Position numbers and translations under genes: made by a program. A model generated the notes under the pieces. That model saw nothing but the letters and a program-made list of their open reading frames with translations. It was not told the DNA's origin and did no database searches. DNA of 64,000 bases from Marisediminicola antarctica (GTDB lineage Bacteria > Actinomycetota > Actinomycetes > Actinomycetales > Microbacteriaceae): contig NZ_CP017146.1 in assembly GCF_009930795.1 (NCBI RefSeq), forward strand, positions 744,001-808,000, in the 5' to 3' direction. Positions 32,641-41,478 of the stretch are shown one piece after another (within the stretch, counting starts at the first letter, position 1; each line of letters opens with the position of its first letter).

Positions 32641-33217
32641 CCATCAGACGCCCGTTGGCAAGCCAGAGGAGCGACAGATCCCTGTACTCTCGGGATATTT
32701 GAGTGCCAGCGGCCACACTAAAGTGACTGCGGGTGTGCCTCGGTTGTGGGCAGCGGGTGGGAACGGAGAAGCAAAACATAACAGAACTGACTGCATAGTC
32801 CCGTGACGTCGACCGAACCGAAGGCTGTCAGTTCTTCGCCCGCCAAACCGGCCGGCACGGGACCGGGCCCTCGTGAAATAGCCTTTCAACAAAGTCAAGC
32901 GGCTCCGACAACATCGATCGGGTCTGCTGCCTCGCCGCTGACTGTTACCCAGGAAGGTCAGCGGCAAACCCACGATACGTAGTTGCGAGAAGCCTCCCTC
33001 AGTCCCGTGTGGCGGCAGAGCATTGCGCTCTTGCCGAGCCTCCGAGCCGTCGTCTTCCTAGGATTGCGCGAGGCCGGGAGAGCGGAGCAACACCCTCGAG
33101 ATCGTTCGTAAGACGCTCGGTCATCGGGCTTAATGTCGGGGCACCTAAACGGCGATCTCCCGAATAGCAGCGAGCTCGATCCCTGTTAGGGCGGGGATGT
33201 GTCCGCTGATCATCCGT
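32641..33217. other. Island left end without recognisable genes
   Basis: About 580 bp with no supported frame on either strand. The ORFs present have no conserved motifs and no ribosome binding sites. It probably contains integrase arm sites and remnants. Confidence 0.5.
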
Positions 33218-33737
33218 CTACCGGACACCCGGAAGATCTAGGTCCAGCACATACGTCTGCGACGGACGTCCCAACAGAGAATGCGGGTATGGCTCTCCCA
33301 GCGGTCGCCAGCCGTACTTCTCGTAAAGGTGCACGGCACCGTGGTGATCGGCAAGAACATGAAGGACAGAGCGCTCATGGCCATGCCCAGCAAGCTCGAC
33401 TGTTGCTCCAGTAAGAAGTGCGCCGCCGAGCCCATCGTCCCTGAGCACCAGGAGCGACAGCGAGCAGGCCGATGACAGGCGAGTCGGGTGGATCACTGGC
33501 CAGACCCGAACCCGGTTTAGTGGCGAGTACAAACCCGATGAGCCCAGCGGCTGCGTCCTCGGCCACGATCCAACATTCTGAATTGTCGAACTTCAGTCGA
33601 GCTCGCTCGGCCACTCCATCGACCGCTTCACCATCCCGAGCAAGGCACGCCGCGACCCAAAGCGAAACGCAAGCCGCCGCATCCTCTGCAGTGCCACTTC
33701 GGAACACGAAATCGATCTCCCCCCACGGATTCTCCAT
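33218..33737 (-). pseudogene. Frameshifted GNAT N-acetyltransferase
   Basis: Starts at ATG 33737 (MENPWGEIDFVFRSG). The first frame runs to SPVIGLLAVAPGAQG, the GNAT beta-4 strand. At about 33444 similarity moves to the next frame: DGLGGALLTGATVELAGHGHERSVLHVL, then DHHGAVHLYEKYGWRPLGEPYPHSLLG, ending at 33218. Removing one A would fuse AQG-DGLGGALL, restoring motif A (Q/RxxGxG/A). Either an inactivated gene or a one-base sequencing error. Substrate unknown. Confidence 0.8.
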
Positions 33738-33974
33738 GTATCGAGTTTCCCACCCGCTTCGATGAACGTTCCCCTTCGAGGATGGCTTGATCAGCGGGCG
33801 ACATAGCCTGTAACTGGGGGCCGACCTGACGGTAAGGGCATAGCGGGTTGTCTCGGAAACGGGTTCAAGAAGGTCAGGAAGTAGACCCCGACGTGTCGCC
33901 ACTTTTATCTATTACGACGACTTGCACTCGTCCCATTCGTGGTTGATCGTGTAGTTATGTGAGGGTGTTGGCCT

Positions 33975-34041
33975 GTCAGGCCCGGCATGGTTCTTGCCCC
34001 CAGTCGCCCATGATCCGGGGGGTGTTGTCACCGGGCCTGAC
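33975..34041 (+). ncRNA. Candidate bridge-RNA region of the IS110 element
   Basis: A perfect 11-bp inverted repeat GTCAGGCCCGG (33975-33985) / CCGGGCCTGAC (34031-34041) with a 45-nt internal loop lies in the 5' non-coding end of the IS. IS110 elements of this layout transcribe a structured bridge RNA from that end, with target- and donor-binding loops. The match is structural only. Confidence 0.4.
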
Positions 34042-34163
34042 TGGCATCAGGTGATCGCTGATAGGGGCTGGACCGGGACTCGTCCCAGGCCCGTTCGTAA
34101 CGTGGATGCCGAGACTTGATGCCGCGGTTCAGGCCGACTTGTGGAACCTGAGACGGAGGATTC

Positions 34164-35362
34164 ATGATCGAGAACTACGACAGCGTCGACGTCTTCATCG
34201 GCGTGGACGTCGGCAAAGGAGAACACCACGCGGTCGCCCTCGACCGGGGCGGCAAGCACTCTTCGACAAGGCACTGCCCAATGACGAAGCGAAGCTCCGC
34301 GAGCTGATCGAGCAGTTGAAACGACACGGCCAGGTCTTGTTCGTCGTCGATCAGCCCGCGACCATCGGCGCCCTGCCGATCGCCGTCGCCCAGGCTGAAG
34401 ACGTGCTCGTGGGCTACCTGCCAGGGCTGGCAATGAGGCGCATCGCGGACCTGCACGCGGGCGAAGCCAAGACCGACGCCCGCGATGCCGCGATCATCGC
34501 CCAAGCCGCGAGGAGCCTCCCGCATGCTTTGCGGTCACTGCAGCTCGCCGACCAGCAGGTTGCGGAACTCTCGATGCTCTGCGGCTTCGACGATGACGTC
34601 GTCGGCCAGATCACCGGCACGAGCAACCGCATCCGCGGGCTCTTGACCCAGATCCACCCCGCGTTGGAGCGAGTCCTCGGCCCGCACTTGGACCATCCGG
34701 CGGTGCTGGACCTGCTGCAGAAATACCCTTCACCGGCCGCGATGAAAACAGCCGGCACCGTTCGGCTCGGCAACCGCCTGGTCAAGCTCGCTCCCCGGAT
34801 GGGCCGCCGCCTTGCCGAGCAGATCACCACTGCCCTGGGCGAGCAGACCGTGGTCGTGGTCGGCACCAACGCCGCCAGCACCGCGCTCCCCAAGCTCGCC
34901 GAACAGCTCGCCGCGCTCCGCCGGCAACGGGACGAGATCGCCGTCGAAGTCGAGCGGCTCGTGGAGGCTCACCCTCTTCACCCCGTCCTGATCAGCATGC
35001 CCGGAGTCGGGATCAGGACCGCAGCCAGACTCCTCACCGAGATCTCCGGGAAGGACTTCGCAACCGCTGGCCACCTCGCCGCCTACGCTGGCCTGGCCCC
35101 CGTGACCAGGCGCTCCGGCAGCTCCATCCGCGGCGAACATCCCTCCCGGCGAGGCAACAAGATCCTCAAACGGGCGCTATTCCTCTCGGCCTTCGCCGCC
35201 CTCCGCGACCCGGTCTCGTGGGCCTACTACGACCGCAAGATCGCCCAGGGCAAGCGCCACAACCAAGCCCTCATCGCCCTCGCCCGACGACGCTGCGACG
35301 TCCTCTACGCCATGCTCCGCGACGGCACCCCCTATCAAACCGACCATCAACTCGCGGCTTGA
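34164..35362 (+). pseudogene. IS110-family transposase with an N-terminal frameshift
   Basis: ATG 34164 begins MIENYDSVDVFIGVDVGKGEHHAVALDRGGK (first catalytic Asp of the DEDD domain). At about 34258 the frame shifts; LFDKALPNDEAKLRELIEQLKRHG continues one base off. The rest is intact: VVDQPATIGALPIAVAQ, GEAKTDARDAAIIAQAAR (second acidic cluster) and the transposase_20 domain PGVGIRTAARLLTEISGKDF...AGLAPVTRRSGSSIRGEHPSRRGNKILKRALF, with the catalytic serine region. A single-base loss would explain the break; otherwise the length matches the family (about 400 residues). Confidence 0.87.
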
Positions 35363-35475
35363 CAAAAACATTGGGGCCCCCCGTGCTGGGGGTAGACCAA
35401 GCAGTGCGCCGCGACTAGATTTTGAGGGATCGGCAGCATAGCAAGGGCGTCGTCTCTTACCAATGGAGGTACAAA

Positions 35476-35811
35476 GTGAAGAGAAAGCAGAAACTCCTCG
35501 GCGGGCTCGCAATGGCGGGTTTGGTCGCCGGGCTAGTCCTGACCCCGATGTCGGCTAACGCCACGGTGTACTCGACCCCCTGTGGCCACACGACACTCAC
35601 GTCGGCGACGTCGACCACCGTGCGGGACTCGGGGAGCGGCTGCTATGCAGTTCGAGCTCGCATCGACCGATACAGCAACGGCGGCCCCTTGAGCTACTAC
35701 GGATCTGAGAACTCGGTTGAGTCCTACGTCTCGGCCTCAAACGGCACCCTCATCCAGCACTACAAGAACGTCAAGCCGTCGAGCACGTGGACCGGCTGGT
35801 CGCCCGCGTAG
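35476..35811 (+). CDS. Small secreted protein, possible bacteriocin-like peptide
   Basis: 111 residues from GTG 35476, 7 nt after GGAGG. Signal peptide MKRKQKLLGGLAMAGLVAGL..LTPMSANA, cleaved near ANA-TV. The mature part of about 80 residues has two Cys (PCGHTT, SGCYAV) and aromatic/serine-rich segments (RIDRYSNGGPLSYYGSENSVESY, VKPSSTWTGWSPA). Position before a lipoprotein, an accessory protein and an ABC transporter resembles lactococcin-972-type bacteriocin loci, but the sequence match to that family is weak, so the call is tentative. Confidence 0.7.
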   Translation: MKRKQKLLGGLAMAGLVAGLVLTPMSANATVYSTPCGHTTLTSATSTTVRDSGSGCYAVRARIDRYSNGGPLSYYGSENSVESYVSASNGTLIQHYKNVKPSSTWTGWSPA

Positions 35812-35832
35812 GAACAGTATTCTTTGAGCCTC

Positions 35833-36405
35833 ATGAAGTCTCAAAAGCGAGTACCCGGCCAGAGGTTGGCGCTGATGGCAGCTTCCATCGCGCTGTTGCT
35901 GGCCGGGTGCGTCGCCCCACAAGATGAGCCCCTCGCGATCAGCGAAGCTTGGAAGCCACAACTCCGCGAGCTTCAGCGGACCGTAACAGCCGAATTCCCA
36001 ACTCAAGTTCTCGAAGACCTGGTCATAACACCCGCCGAGTACGAAGAAGCCACCAACCGATACGTCAGTTGCATGCAGGATCAAGGCATCGACGCGGCAA
36101 AGGTCCCGGAGGGTTCCTTCTACGGATTCTCAATGCCCACATCATCGACTGCCGAAGCCATTGAAGCTGATTGCTACCAAGAGTTCATGGACGGCATCGC
36201 CGTGATGTACGTGTCGATAACCACTAATCCCGCGAACGAGGACTTTTTCGCATTGATGGCTGAGTGCCTCGTGCGATCCGGTGTGGTGGGGCAGGAGTTC
36301 GACGCGGAAGCGTACCTTGCGCTTGAGCCTGGACTCCCGGCATCGGGCACGGTCACTCTCGACTCCCCCGAAGTGACCGCCTGCCGCTTGGATCCTTCTC
36401 AGTGA
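35833..36405 (+). CDS. Secreted lipoprotein of the peptide/ABC cluster
   Basis: 190 residues from ATG 35833 (TTG 35824 possible). Lipobox ALLLAGCVAP gives a lipid-anchored protein. The mature part has two conserved-looking halves, EYEEATNRYVSCMQDQG and EDFFALMAECLVRSGVVG, each with a Cys, a pattern common in actinobacterial lipoproteins of unknown function. Its stop overlaps the next start (GTGA), so it belongs to the operon. Confidence 0.78.
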   Translation: MKSQKRVPGQRLALMAASIALLLAGCVAPQDEPLAISEAWKPQLRELQRTVTAEFPTQVLEDLVITPAEYEEATNRYVSCMQDQGIDAAKVPEGSFYGFSMPTSSTAEAIEADCYQEFMDGIAVMYVSITTNPANEDFFALMAECLVRSGVVGQEFDAEAYLALEPGLPASGTVTLDSPEVTACRLDPSQ

Positions 36406-37448
36406 CCTCGAGCGAACGTGGAAGCCGTAGATTCGCTGCGGCGCCCTTGATCCTTGTGGCGGCAGGAACGATTGCCATGTCAGTAGTGGCCACCCTCGCC
36501 TGGGTCGATGCCACGGAGCCGAATGAGGAAGAGGTGAATGACGCAGCTTCATCGCTTGCCGTAGTCCCTGAAGCTTTCGATGATCCGCGCTCGGTGAGTC
36601 TCACCCTGGATCGAACGCAGTCCGAACCGATTCGGGCCAGTGCGGCAGGCATCATCACCAGCTTCGACTGCACGACGGGCGGATCCTGGACTTCCGGGAC
36701 GGCGCCACTAGCAATCGATGGGACACCCCGGTTGCTGCTGTACACAGAAGTCCCACTCTGGCGGGATCTATTCGGTGGAGAGCGAGGAGCAGACGTCGAC
36801 GCTCTGCAGCGAAGCCTTTCAAGTCTGGGCTTCGCCACGGACACAACCGGCGTTTTTGATTTCGCAACCAGGGAGGCTCTCTCGGACCTCTACGCAAGCG
36901 TAGGTGTCGAACGCCTAGGGCAACTCAACCGCGAACTGGTCATGTGGGCGCCGTCGCCCGAGATAGGAATAGCGTCCTGCACCGCAGGCCTTGGTCTGAC
37001 CGTTCCCCAGGGCGCCCCCGTGCTCGAGCGCCCTCCAATTCTCACCGTTGTGCGGCTCAGCAGCGTTCCGGAAGGACTTGTTCCGGGTGGCCGGATCGTG
37101 CAGTTTGGCACCGTCACCGCCCCCGTGACGGACGACGGCCAAATCTTGGACCCCACGGTGCTAGACAAAATACGGTCGGACCCGGCCGTGACGGCGACCG
37201 CCGCATCCGCCGAGCCGATACCCCTCGGCGCAACCTATCGACTTGCCGAGCCGATCGAAGTGGTAGCTGTCCCGCCCTCGTCGCTGACGAACATCGCCGG
37301 CTCCGCGGCCTGCATCACAAGCGGTGGCGAGTCTTTCACTGTAGAAATCCTTGCATCACTACTTGGCAGCACTCTCGTCCGCCCTACGGGCGCGGATCTT
37401 CCGGAAGAAGTTGACGTACCCGGAAACGCACAAGTGCCGTGCGGCTAA
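36402..37448 (+). CDS. Membrane-anchored protein with a peptidoglycan-binding domain (HlyD-like accessory)
   Basis: 348 residues from GTG 36402. One N-terminal membrane helix (PLILVAAGTIAMSVVATLAWV), then ASAAGIITSFDCTTGGSW (barrel/lipoyl-like start) and a PG_binding_1 domain, GADVDALQRSLSSLGFATDTTGVFDFATREALSDLY. The C-terminal region is beta-rich (VPPSSLTNIAGSAACITSGG). Such proteins act as periplasmic-adaptor-like partners of MacB-type ABC transporters in actinobacteria. It overlaps the ATPase gene by 10 bp. Confidence 0.83.
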   Translation: MTSSERGSRRFAAAPLILVAAGTIAMSVVATLAWVDATEPNEEEVNDAASSLAVVPEAFDDPRSVSLTLDRTQSEPIRASAAGIITSFDCTTGGSWTSGTAPLAIDGTPRLLLYTEVPLWRDLFGGERGADVDALQRSLSSLGFATDTTGVFDFATREALSDLYASVGVERLGQLNRELVMWAPSPEIGIASCTAGLGLTVPQGAPVLERPPILTVVRLSSVPEGLVPGGRIVQFGTVTAPVTDDGQILDPTVLDKIRSDPAVTATAASAEPIPLGATYRLAEPIEVVAVPPSSLTNIAGSAACITSGGESFTVEILASLLGSTLVRPTGADLPEEVDVPGNAQVPCG

Positions 37449-38038
37449 ATCTTGTCGATGTTGGGTTTCAGTACCCCCGTGGCGCCCCGCTCTTTGAGCA
37501 CGTCAACCTCACACTCACCCCAGGGACTATCACGGCTTTCACCGGACCATCGGGCTCGGGAAAGAGCACCCTACTCATGCTCCTGGCCGGGGCGGCAATG
37601 CCAACGCAGGGCACCGTAACCAGCGCAGGGATCCGCACCACTGCGTGGGTGTTTCAGAACCCGGTCGGCACCCCCCGACGATCAGCGGTCGATCATGTGA
37701 CACTACCGCTACTGGCACAATCGCGGGCCCCGAACGAAGCTGACGCTTCTGCGCAGCAACTTCTGGACCGTTTCGGATTGCACGACGTTGCCCATCGGGA
37801 GTTCCGGCAGCTCTCGGGAGGGCAAGCGCAACGGCTCATGCTGGCACGGGCTGTCGCAACGCAACCCGATCTTCTGCTGATCGATGAGCCGACCGCCCAA
37901 CTCGATTCCAGCAACGCTCAAACGGTCATCGACGTCGTACACGAAGTCGCTCAAGCACACTCGATCGTGGTTGTTGCCACGCACGACGCCCGACTGGCTG
38001 CCCAATGCCACACCCGAGTACAGCTAGGGCTCGCATGA
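37439..38038 (+). CDS. ABC transporter ATP-binding protein
   Basis: 199 residues from GTG 37439. Walker A GPSGSGKSTL, Q-loop VFQNPV, signature LSGGQAQRLMLARAV, Walker B LLLIDEPTAQLD and H-loop VVVATHD are all present. It belongs to the MacB/LolD-type exporter ATPases. The last four bases overlap the permease start (ATGA). It powers the adjacent permease, perhaps exporting or giving immunity to the secreted peptide at 35476. Confidence 0.93.
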   Translation: MRLNLVDVGFQYPRGAPLFEHVNLTLTPGTITAFTGPSGSGKSTLLMLLAGAAMPTQGTVTSAGIRTTAWVFQNPVGTPRRSAVDHVTLPLLAQSRAPNEADASAQQLLDRFGLHDVAHREFRQLSGGQAQRLMLARAVATQPDLLLIDEPTAQLDSSNAQTVIDVVHEVAQAHSIVVVATHDARLAAQCHTRVQLGLA

Positions 38039-39108
38039 GGCTGGACGCACTTCTCCGGGAAGCCTGGCGGAACCTCGCTTCAGGCACGACCCGTGGTGTC
38101 TGGTGGGCAGCAGTTCTGGCAGTGGTCTTGGGGTCCGCCACAGTGTTCGACGCAGTGACCGTCTCGTCGATAGGTCGCTCAGCGCAGATGTTTCAGGACC
38201 GTGGAGGCTCCGTCCTCATCGTCGAGAGCATTGGGGCGATCGACGGTGCACAATGTGAAGCTCTCGCATCCTTGGAGCGGGTGCGGGGCGCGGTCGCTCT
38301 TCGGCAAAGCGCTGAGCCGCTTCGCCTGGCAGCACTGCCCTCTTCGCCGCCCGCCCTGTATGAGGCAACTCCCGGTTTCGCGCGGTTCTTCACAACTCAC
38401 CCCTCCGATGAAGGAGCGGGGATATGGCTGTCCGGGCAACTTGAGCAGTCCGTTGGAGAACTGGCGGGTTCGTCACTGATTGACCCTTCCACGAAAGTCC
38501 AGTACGCCGGGTACTTTGACTACCCCGACGACGGTCGATCGATGAGCCTGGCCTACACGGCCGTGATCGAAGTGCCCGCGACGGGCCTATTCGACGAATG
38601 CTGGGTCGACGTCTGGCCCCAAAGAGACGACCTCGCCTCGCTCGCCACGTTTGCCGTTAGGACTCCGCTCGACGCACCCCCCGAGGTTCGGATCCGGCAG
38701 TTGAACACGTCGATGGGCGAGAGCCTGGACCAGGAGCTCGAGTTGGCCAATCGGGTCACTCGTCTGCTTCCGCTGTTCAGCACAGTCATCGCTGGTCTGG
38801 TCGGAGTGGTGGCGGTACGTCTCCGCCGACTCGAGATCGCTTCTGCTCTGCATGTCGGGGTTCGAATTCGCGACCTCGCGGGCCAACTAATGCTGGAGTG
38901 CATCTCGTGGGCAGTTCCTGCAGGCGCCCTGGCTCTCGCCGCAGCATTCCTCATAGCGAGGCCACTCGAAGGCGGTGACGCCGTGTTCGTCTGGCTATCG
39001 GCCGGCTTCACGGTCGCCACAGGAGCTACCGCGGTCATGGTTGGCATCTTCGGCGGGCTTGCTTCGATCCGCTCGAAGCGCTTCTTCCAGTTCTTCCTCG
39101 ACCGCTGA
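38035..39108 (+). CDS. ABC transporter permease (FtsX/MacB-like)
   Basis: 357 residues from ATG 38035. N-terminal helix WWAAVLAVVLGSATVF, a large extracytoplasmic domain (about residues 45-245), then three helices (LPLFSTVIAGLVGVVAV, AVPAGALALAAAFLIA, SAGFTVATGATAVMVGIFGGLA). The four-helix layout with a big loop is that of MacB/FtsX-type mechanotransmission permeases. Last gene of the five-gene cluster; its 3' end abuts a recombinase fragment on the other strand. Confidence 0.85.
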   Translation: MRLDALLREAWRNLASGTTRGVWWAAVLAVVLGSATVFDAVTVSSIGRSAQMFQDRGGSVLIVESIGAIDGAQCEALASLERVRGAVALRQSAEPLRLAALPSSPPALYEATPGFARFFTTHPSDEGAGIWLSGQLEQSVGELAGSSLIDPSTKVQYAGYFDYPDDGRSMSLAYTAVIEVPATGLFDECWVDVWPQRDDLASLATFAVRTPLDAPPEVRIRQLNTSMGESLDQELELANRVTRLLPLFSTVIAGLVGVVAVRLRRLEIASALHVGVRIRDLAGQLMLECISWAVPAGALALAAAFLIARPLEGGDAVFVWLSAGFTVATGATAVMVGIFGGLASIRSKRFFQFFLDR

Positions 39109-39220
39109 TCGATGGTCTCCACGTCATACACGTAGAGCTCGTCATCGGTGCGTCCTTCGACCCTGAGCTCGATCAGCGCATCGCGTTGGGCGATGAGGTC
39201 CTGCTCGGTGATGGAGACCA
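39107..39220 (-). pseudogene. N-terminal fragment of a serine recombinase
   Basis: VSITEQDLIAQRDALIELRVEGRTDDELYVYD on the minus strand corresponds to the segment VSTNEQDLTAQRNALEALGV of the intact recombinase at 40646-41227. It lacks a start and the rest of the catalytic domain. It lies back to back with the permease stop, marking a recombination scar. Confidence 0.7.
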
Positions 39221-39300
39221 AGCAGGGATGGTTTATGTCGTCAACGCGGAAGAGGGTGTTGACGCCCGATACCACCTAGCAAGCATTAGAAATCGACTTT

Positions 39301-39756
39301 TCACCGACGGAGAAGTCGGGCCCTATGAAGGAACATCGCGTTGTACGTGGTTTCTGCGGCCCCCATCGAAGACACACGGTCGCAGACCCTCTTCGTGCGG
39401 TAGGTGCTCGTCTCCCACTGGTCAGCCAACAACTCGTCAGCTTCGCCACCGCGGTCAGTCTTGACCAGTCCGACCGCCTGCGCAATAACCTCAGATTGCA
39501 TATTGAATACTGCCCAGCCTCGCGGGACGATCTCAGTCAGCGCATCCTCAATCTTCTGCATCAATTCCTCCATCCCCACACCGTGCGCGGCCAAAGCATC
39601 CCACTGCGCGTCCAGGTCGCTACTCACAGCGGCCATCCAGCTGGGCGGCGCCGGGCTCTCTCCAAGAGCGTCTAGGAGGGGCAGCATTTTTCCATCGGGG
39701 TCCACTGCGTGGCGGATTTGGGCGCGAATGGATCGCTTCGAAGGCGCAGAACTCAT
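39301..39756 (-). CDS. Hypothetical soluble protein, probably C-terminally truncated
   Basis: 151 residues from ATG 39756 (MSSAPSKRSIRAQIRHAVD). Mostly alpha-helical; segment ALTEIVPRGWAVFNMQSEVIAQAVGLVKTDRGGEADELLADQW, then ending AMFLHRARLLRR. The abrupt basic ending next to a recombinase scar suggests the original protein was longer. Family not recognised. Confidence 0.55.
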   Translation of the reverse strand: MSSAPSKRSIRAQIRHAVDPDGKMLPLLDALGESPAPPSWMAAVSSDLDAQWDALAAHGVGMEELMQKIEDALTEIVPRGWAVFNMQSEVIAQAVGLVKTDRGGEADELLADQWETSTYRTKRVCDRVSSMGAAETTYNAMFLHRARLLRR

Positions 39757-39825
39757 TTGTTGAGCATGCCACTGCCGACCGTCACGGGAGCACTCATTCG
39801 CACGACCTGGCAATAGTTCCTACAA

Positions 39826-39852
39826 GTGCCCGCTCGTGGTTCCCCTTGCGAG
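39826..39852. repeat. Island dispersed repeat, copy 1
   Basis: GTGCCCGCTC followed by GTGGTTCCCCTTGCGAG; a variant of the GGTTC..CTTGCGGGC family found only between genes of the island. Its first ten bases match those of the copy at 42536. Confidence 0.55.
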
Positions 39853-39939
39853 TAGTTCGATTTCCGACGATGCGTTCGCAGTTCATGAAATCCTGCGCGG
39901 TGGACATCGCTGCGTAAGTGGCCGGTGTACAGTCTTGCC

Positions 39940-40194
39940 ATGTCCTCGCCTATTCAGCAGAGAATGGCACTAGAGCGTATCCGCACGTCCGCTATTGTGT
40001 GGACCCTGTTCGGCGGTTTTTGGGGCCTGCTTGCAATCGCCCAATTGCTAGTAGGCGCAGAGCCGACGCGAGGGGCCTTGTTCTTCGTTATCGCGGGAGT
40101 GCTGATCGTCGTTGGGGTTGTCAAAATGAGGCGATACCGGCGGGCACTGGCAGCGTTTGCGGCCGAGAATGGCGTAGACGCCGGCAAGTGTTGA
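39940..40194 (+). CDS. Small membrane protein
   Basis: 84 residues from ATG 39940 (GTG 39925 possible). Two hydrophobic helices, VWTLFGGFWGLLAIAQLLV and LFFVIAGVLIVVGVV, with basic loops (KMRRYRRAL). It stands alone between repeat copies. No family is recognised. Confidence 0.6.
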   Translation: MSSPIQQRMALERIRTSAIVWTLFGGFWGLLAIAQLLVGAEPTRGALFFVIAGVLIVVGVVKMRRYRRALAAFAAENGVDAGKC

Positions 40195-40246
40195 CGGTCC
40201 GGGCGTCTCGCAGGGGGTTCCGCTACCGGGCGGTGGGGAGATCTAG

Positions 40247-40558
40247 TCAGCTGCGCCTGATCCAAAGCTGTTCCTCGAGCCAGCCCAAGGCGATACCCGT
40301 TGAACCCGCTTCGATGTACTCGGTGGATGGAAAGCCTCGAAGGTGGATCGCTGCTCGCGCTGCCCAGTCGCCGTCCTGATGGATGGATTCAATCAGGTAA
40401 GCCATGACCGCGAGTGCGTTGTAGACGCCGAACTCTCTGGGCGTGTCTTTCTGGGTCAGGTGCGCGAGCAGCGGTACCACTTCGGGTCCAAGGCGCTGGG
40501 GAGCGGTCACCAATTTCCGGTTGAATAGACGTGCCTGGTGAGCCGCGATGTTGCGAAT
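40247..40558 (-). pseudogene. C-terminal remnant of an Abi_2-type (HEPN) abortive-infection protein
   Basis: The open frame from 40558 reads IRNIAAHQARLFNRKLVTAPQ and continues to 40247 (GVYNALAVMAYLIES, IALGWLEEQLW). R-N-I-A-A-H is the Rx4-6H catalytic motif of HEPN nucleases and, with QARLFNR, is characteristic of the end of Abi_2 (AbiD/AbiF) proteins of about 300 residues. The N-terminal two thirds are absent; a stop lies immediately upstream in frame and the recombinase gene follows. It is an inactive remnant of a phage-defence gene. Confidence 0.7.
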
Positions 40559-40645
40559 TTAGTTCACGGTCACAATCCAGCGCGGGTTCGGCTGTCCCGT
40601 TGCTGCGTTGCTTAGCTCGGCAACGGGAGCCGGTGAGTGTATCTT

Positions 40646-41227
40646 TCAGCGGTCGACGGACTGTCGTTGAATGGTTCGGTACACGGTGGAGCGAGCAACG
40701 TTGAACAGCTCGGCAAGCTCGCTCGTGGAATGCGTCCCCGCCCGATGAACTTCCATCAGGTGGCGTTGCTGGGCCGTCGATAACTTCGGTTGCTTGCCGC
40801 GCAAATGGCCCTTCGCTTTGGCCACCTGCATCCCTTCGCGTGTTCGGGCGCGGATGAGGTCGGATTCGAACTCTGCCACCATCGCCAGAACGTTGAACAG
40901 CAGACGCCCGACCGGATCAGTCGGGTCGTGCACGGATCCGCCGATGCTGAGTTTGACACCCTTGACGGTCAGTTCGTCGATGATGTCTTTCGCATCCCGA
41001 AGCGAACGGGCTAGTCGGTCGAGTTTGGCGACCACGAGGGTGTCGCCGTTCCGACAAGCGGCGAGGGCTTCGCGGAGACCCGGGCGTGCCCGGTTGGTGC
41101 CGGTGAGTCCATGGTCGGTGTAGATCAGGTTCGATCTAACGCCGAGGGCTTCCAGGGCGTTTCGTTGGGCGGTGAGATCTTGCTCGTTCGTAGACACGCG
41201 TGCGTATCCAATCAGGAATTCATTCAT
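40646..41227 (-). CDS. Serine recombinase (resolvase/invertase family)
   Basis: 193 residues. GYARVSTNEQDLTAQRNALEALGV contains the nucleophile Ser12. Further motifs: YTDHGLTGTNRARPGLREALAACRNGDTLVVAKLDRLARS (LDRLxRS arginines), GRLLFNVLAMVAEFESDLIRARTREG (E-helix), and the C-terminal helix-turn-helix HSTSELAELFNVARSTVYRTIQ. Full length for Tn3-resolvase/invertase types. It could act in DNA inversion or resolution within the island; a second, truncated copy lies at 39107. Confidence 0.93.
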   Translation of the reverse strand: MNEFLIGYARVSTNEQDLTAQRNALEALGVRSNLIYTDHGLTGTNRARPGLREALAACRNGDTLVVAKLDRLARSLRDAKDIIDELTVKGVKLSIGGSVHDPTDPVGRLLFNVLAMVAEFESDLIRARTREGMQVAKAKGHLRGKQPKLSTAQQRHLMEVHRAGTHSTSELAELFNVARSTVYRTIQRQSVDR

Positions 41228-41355
41228 AACTGAAACGCTGCTCGTCGGCTGAGCCAGAGGTCAAGAAAGGTCCCGTAAGCGGCACCCAACCGGGCACCCG
41301 TCCGAGGCTGCAAACCCCGACAATGCGCCCCTCAGGAAAAACCCATTTGCCGTCC

Positions 41356-41380
41356 GGTGAGGGTCTGTCTTACGGGCACC
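41356..41380. repeat. Island dispersed repeat, copy 2
   Basis: GGTGAGGGTCTGTCTTACGGGCACC in the gap between the recombinase and the 41479 gene, preceded by TTTGCCGTCC as in the copy at 45314. Confidence 0.6.
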
Positions 41381-41478
41381 TTGATCTTGCGAAACCACGA
41401 CTATCCGATGGCCCACGTGCGTCGGAGACATCTGCGGACGGTTTGCTCTTGTCCATTTGGTCGACTTAGCCTGAGGAG

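Larger units (their letters stand above)
33930..35395 (+). mobile_element. IS110-family insertion sequence (approximate limits)
   Basis: Defined by the transposase frames at 34164-35362 and a characteristic 5' non-coding stretch of about 230 bp. IS110 elements lack terminal inverted repeats, so ends are estimated: left near 33930, right near 35395 (after the CCCCCCGTGCTGGGGG palindrome). It inserted between the GNAT remnant and the secreted-peptide cluster. Confidence 0.7.

Noticed and set aside
32480-33160. Small frames at the left end of the island
   Set aside because: No ribosome binding sites, no motifs, and several overlap the tRNA fragment and terminator copy.
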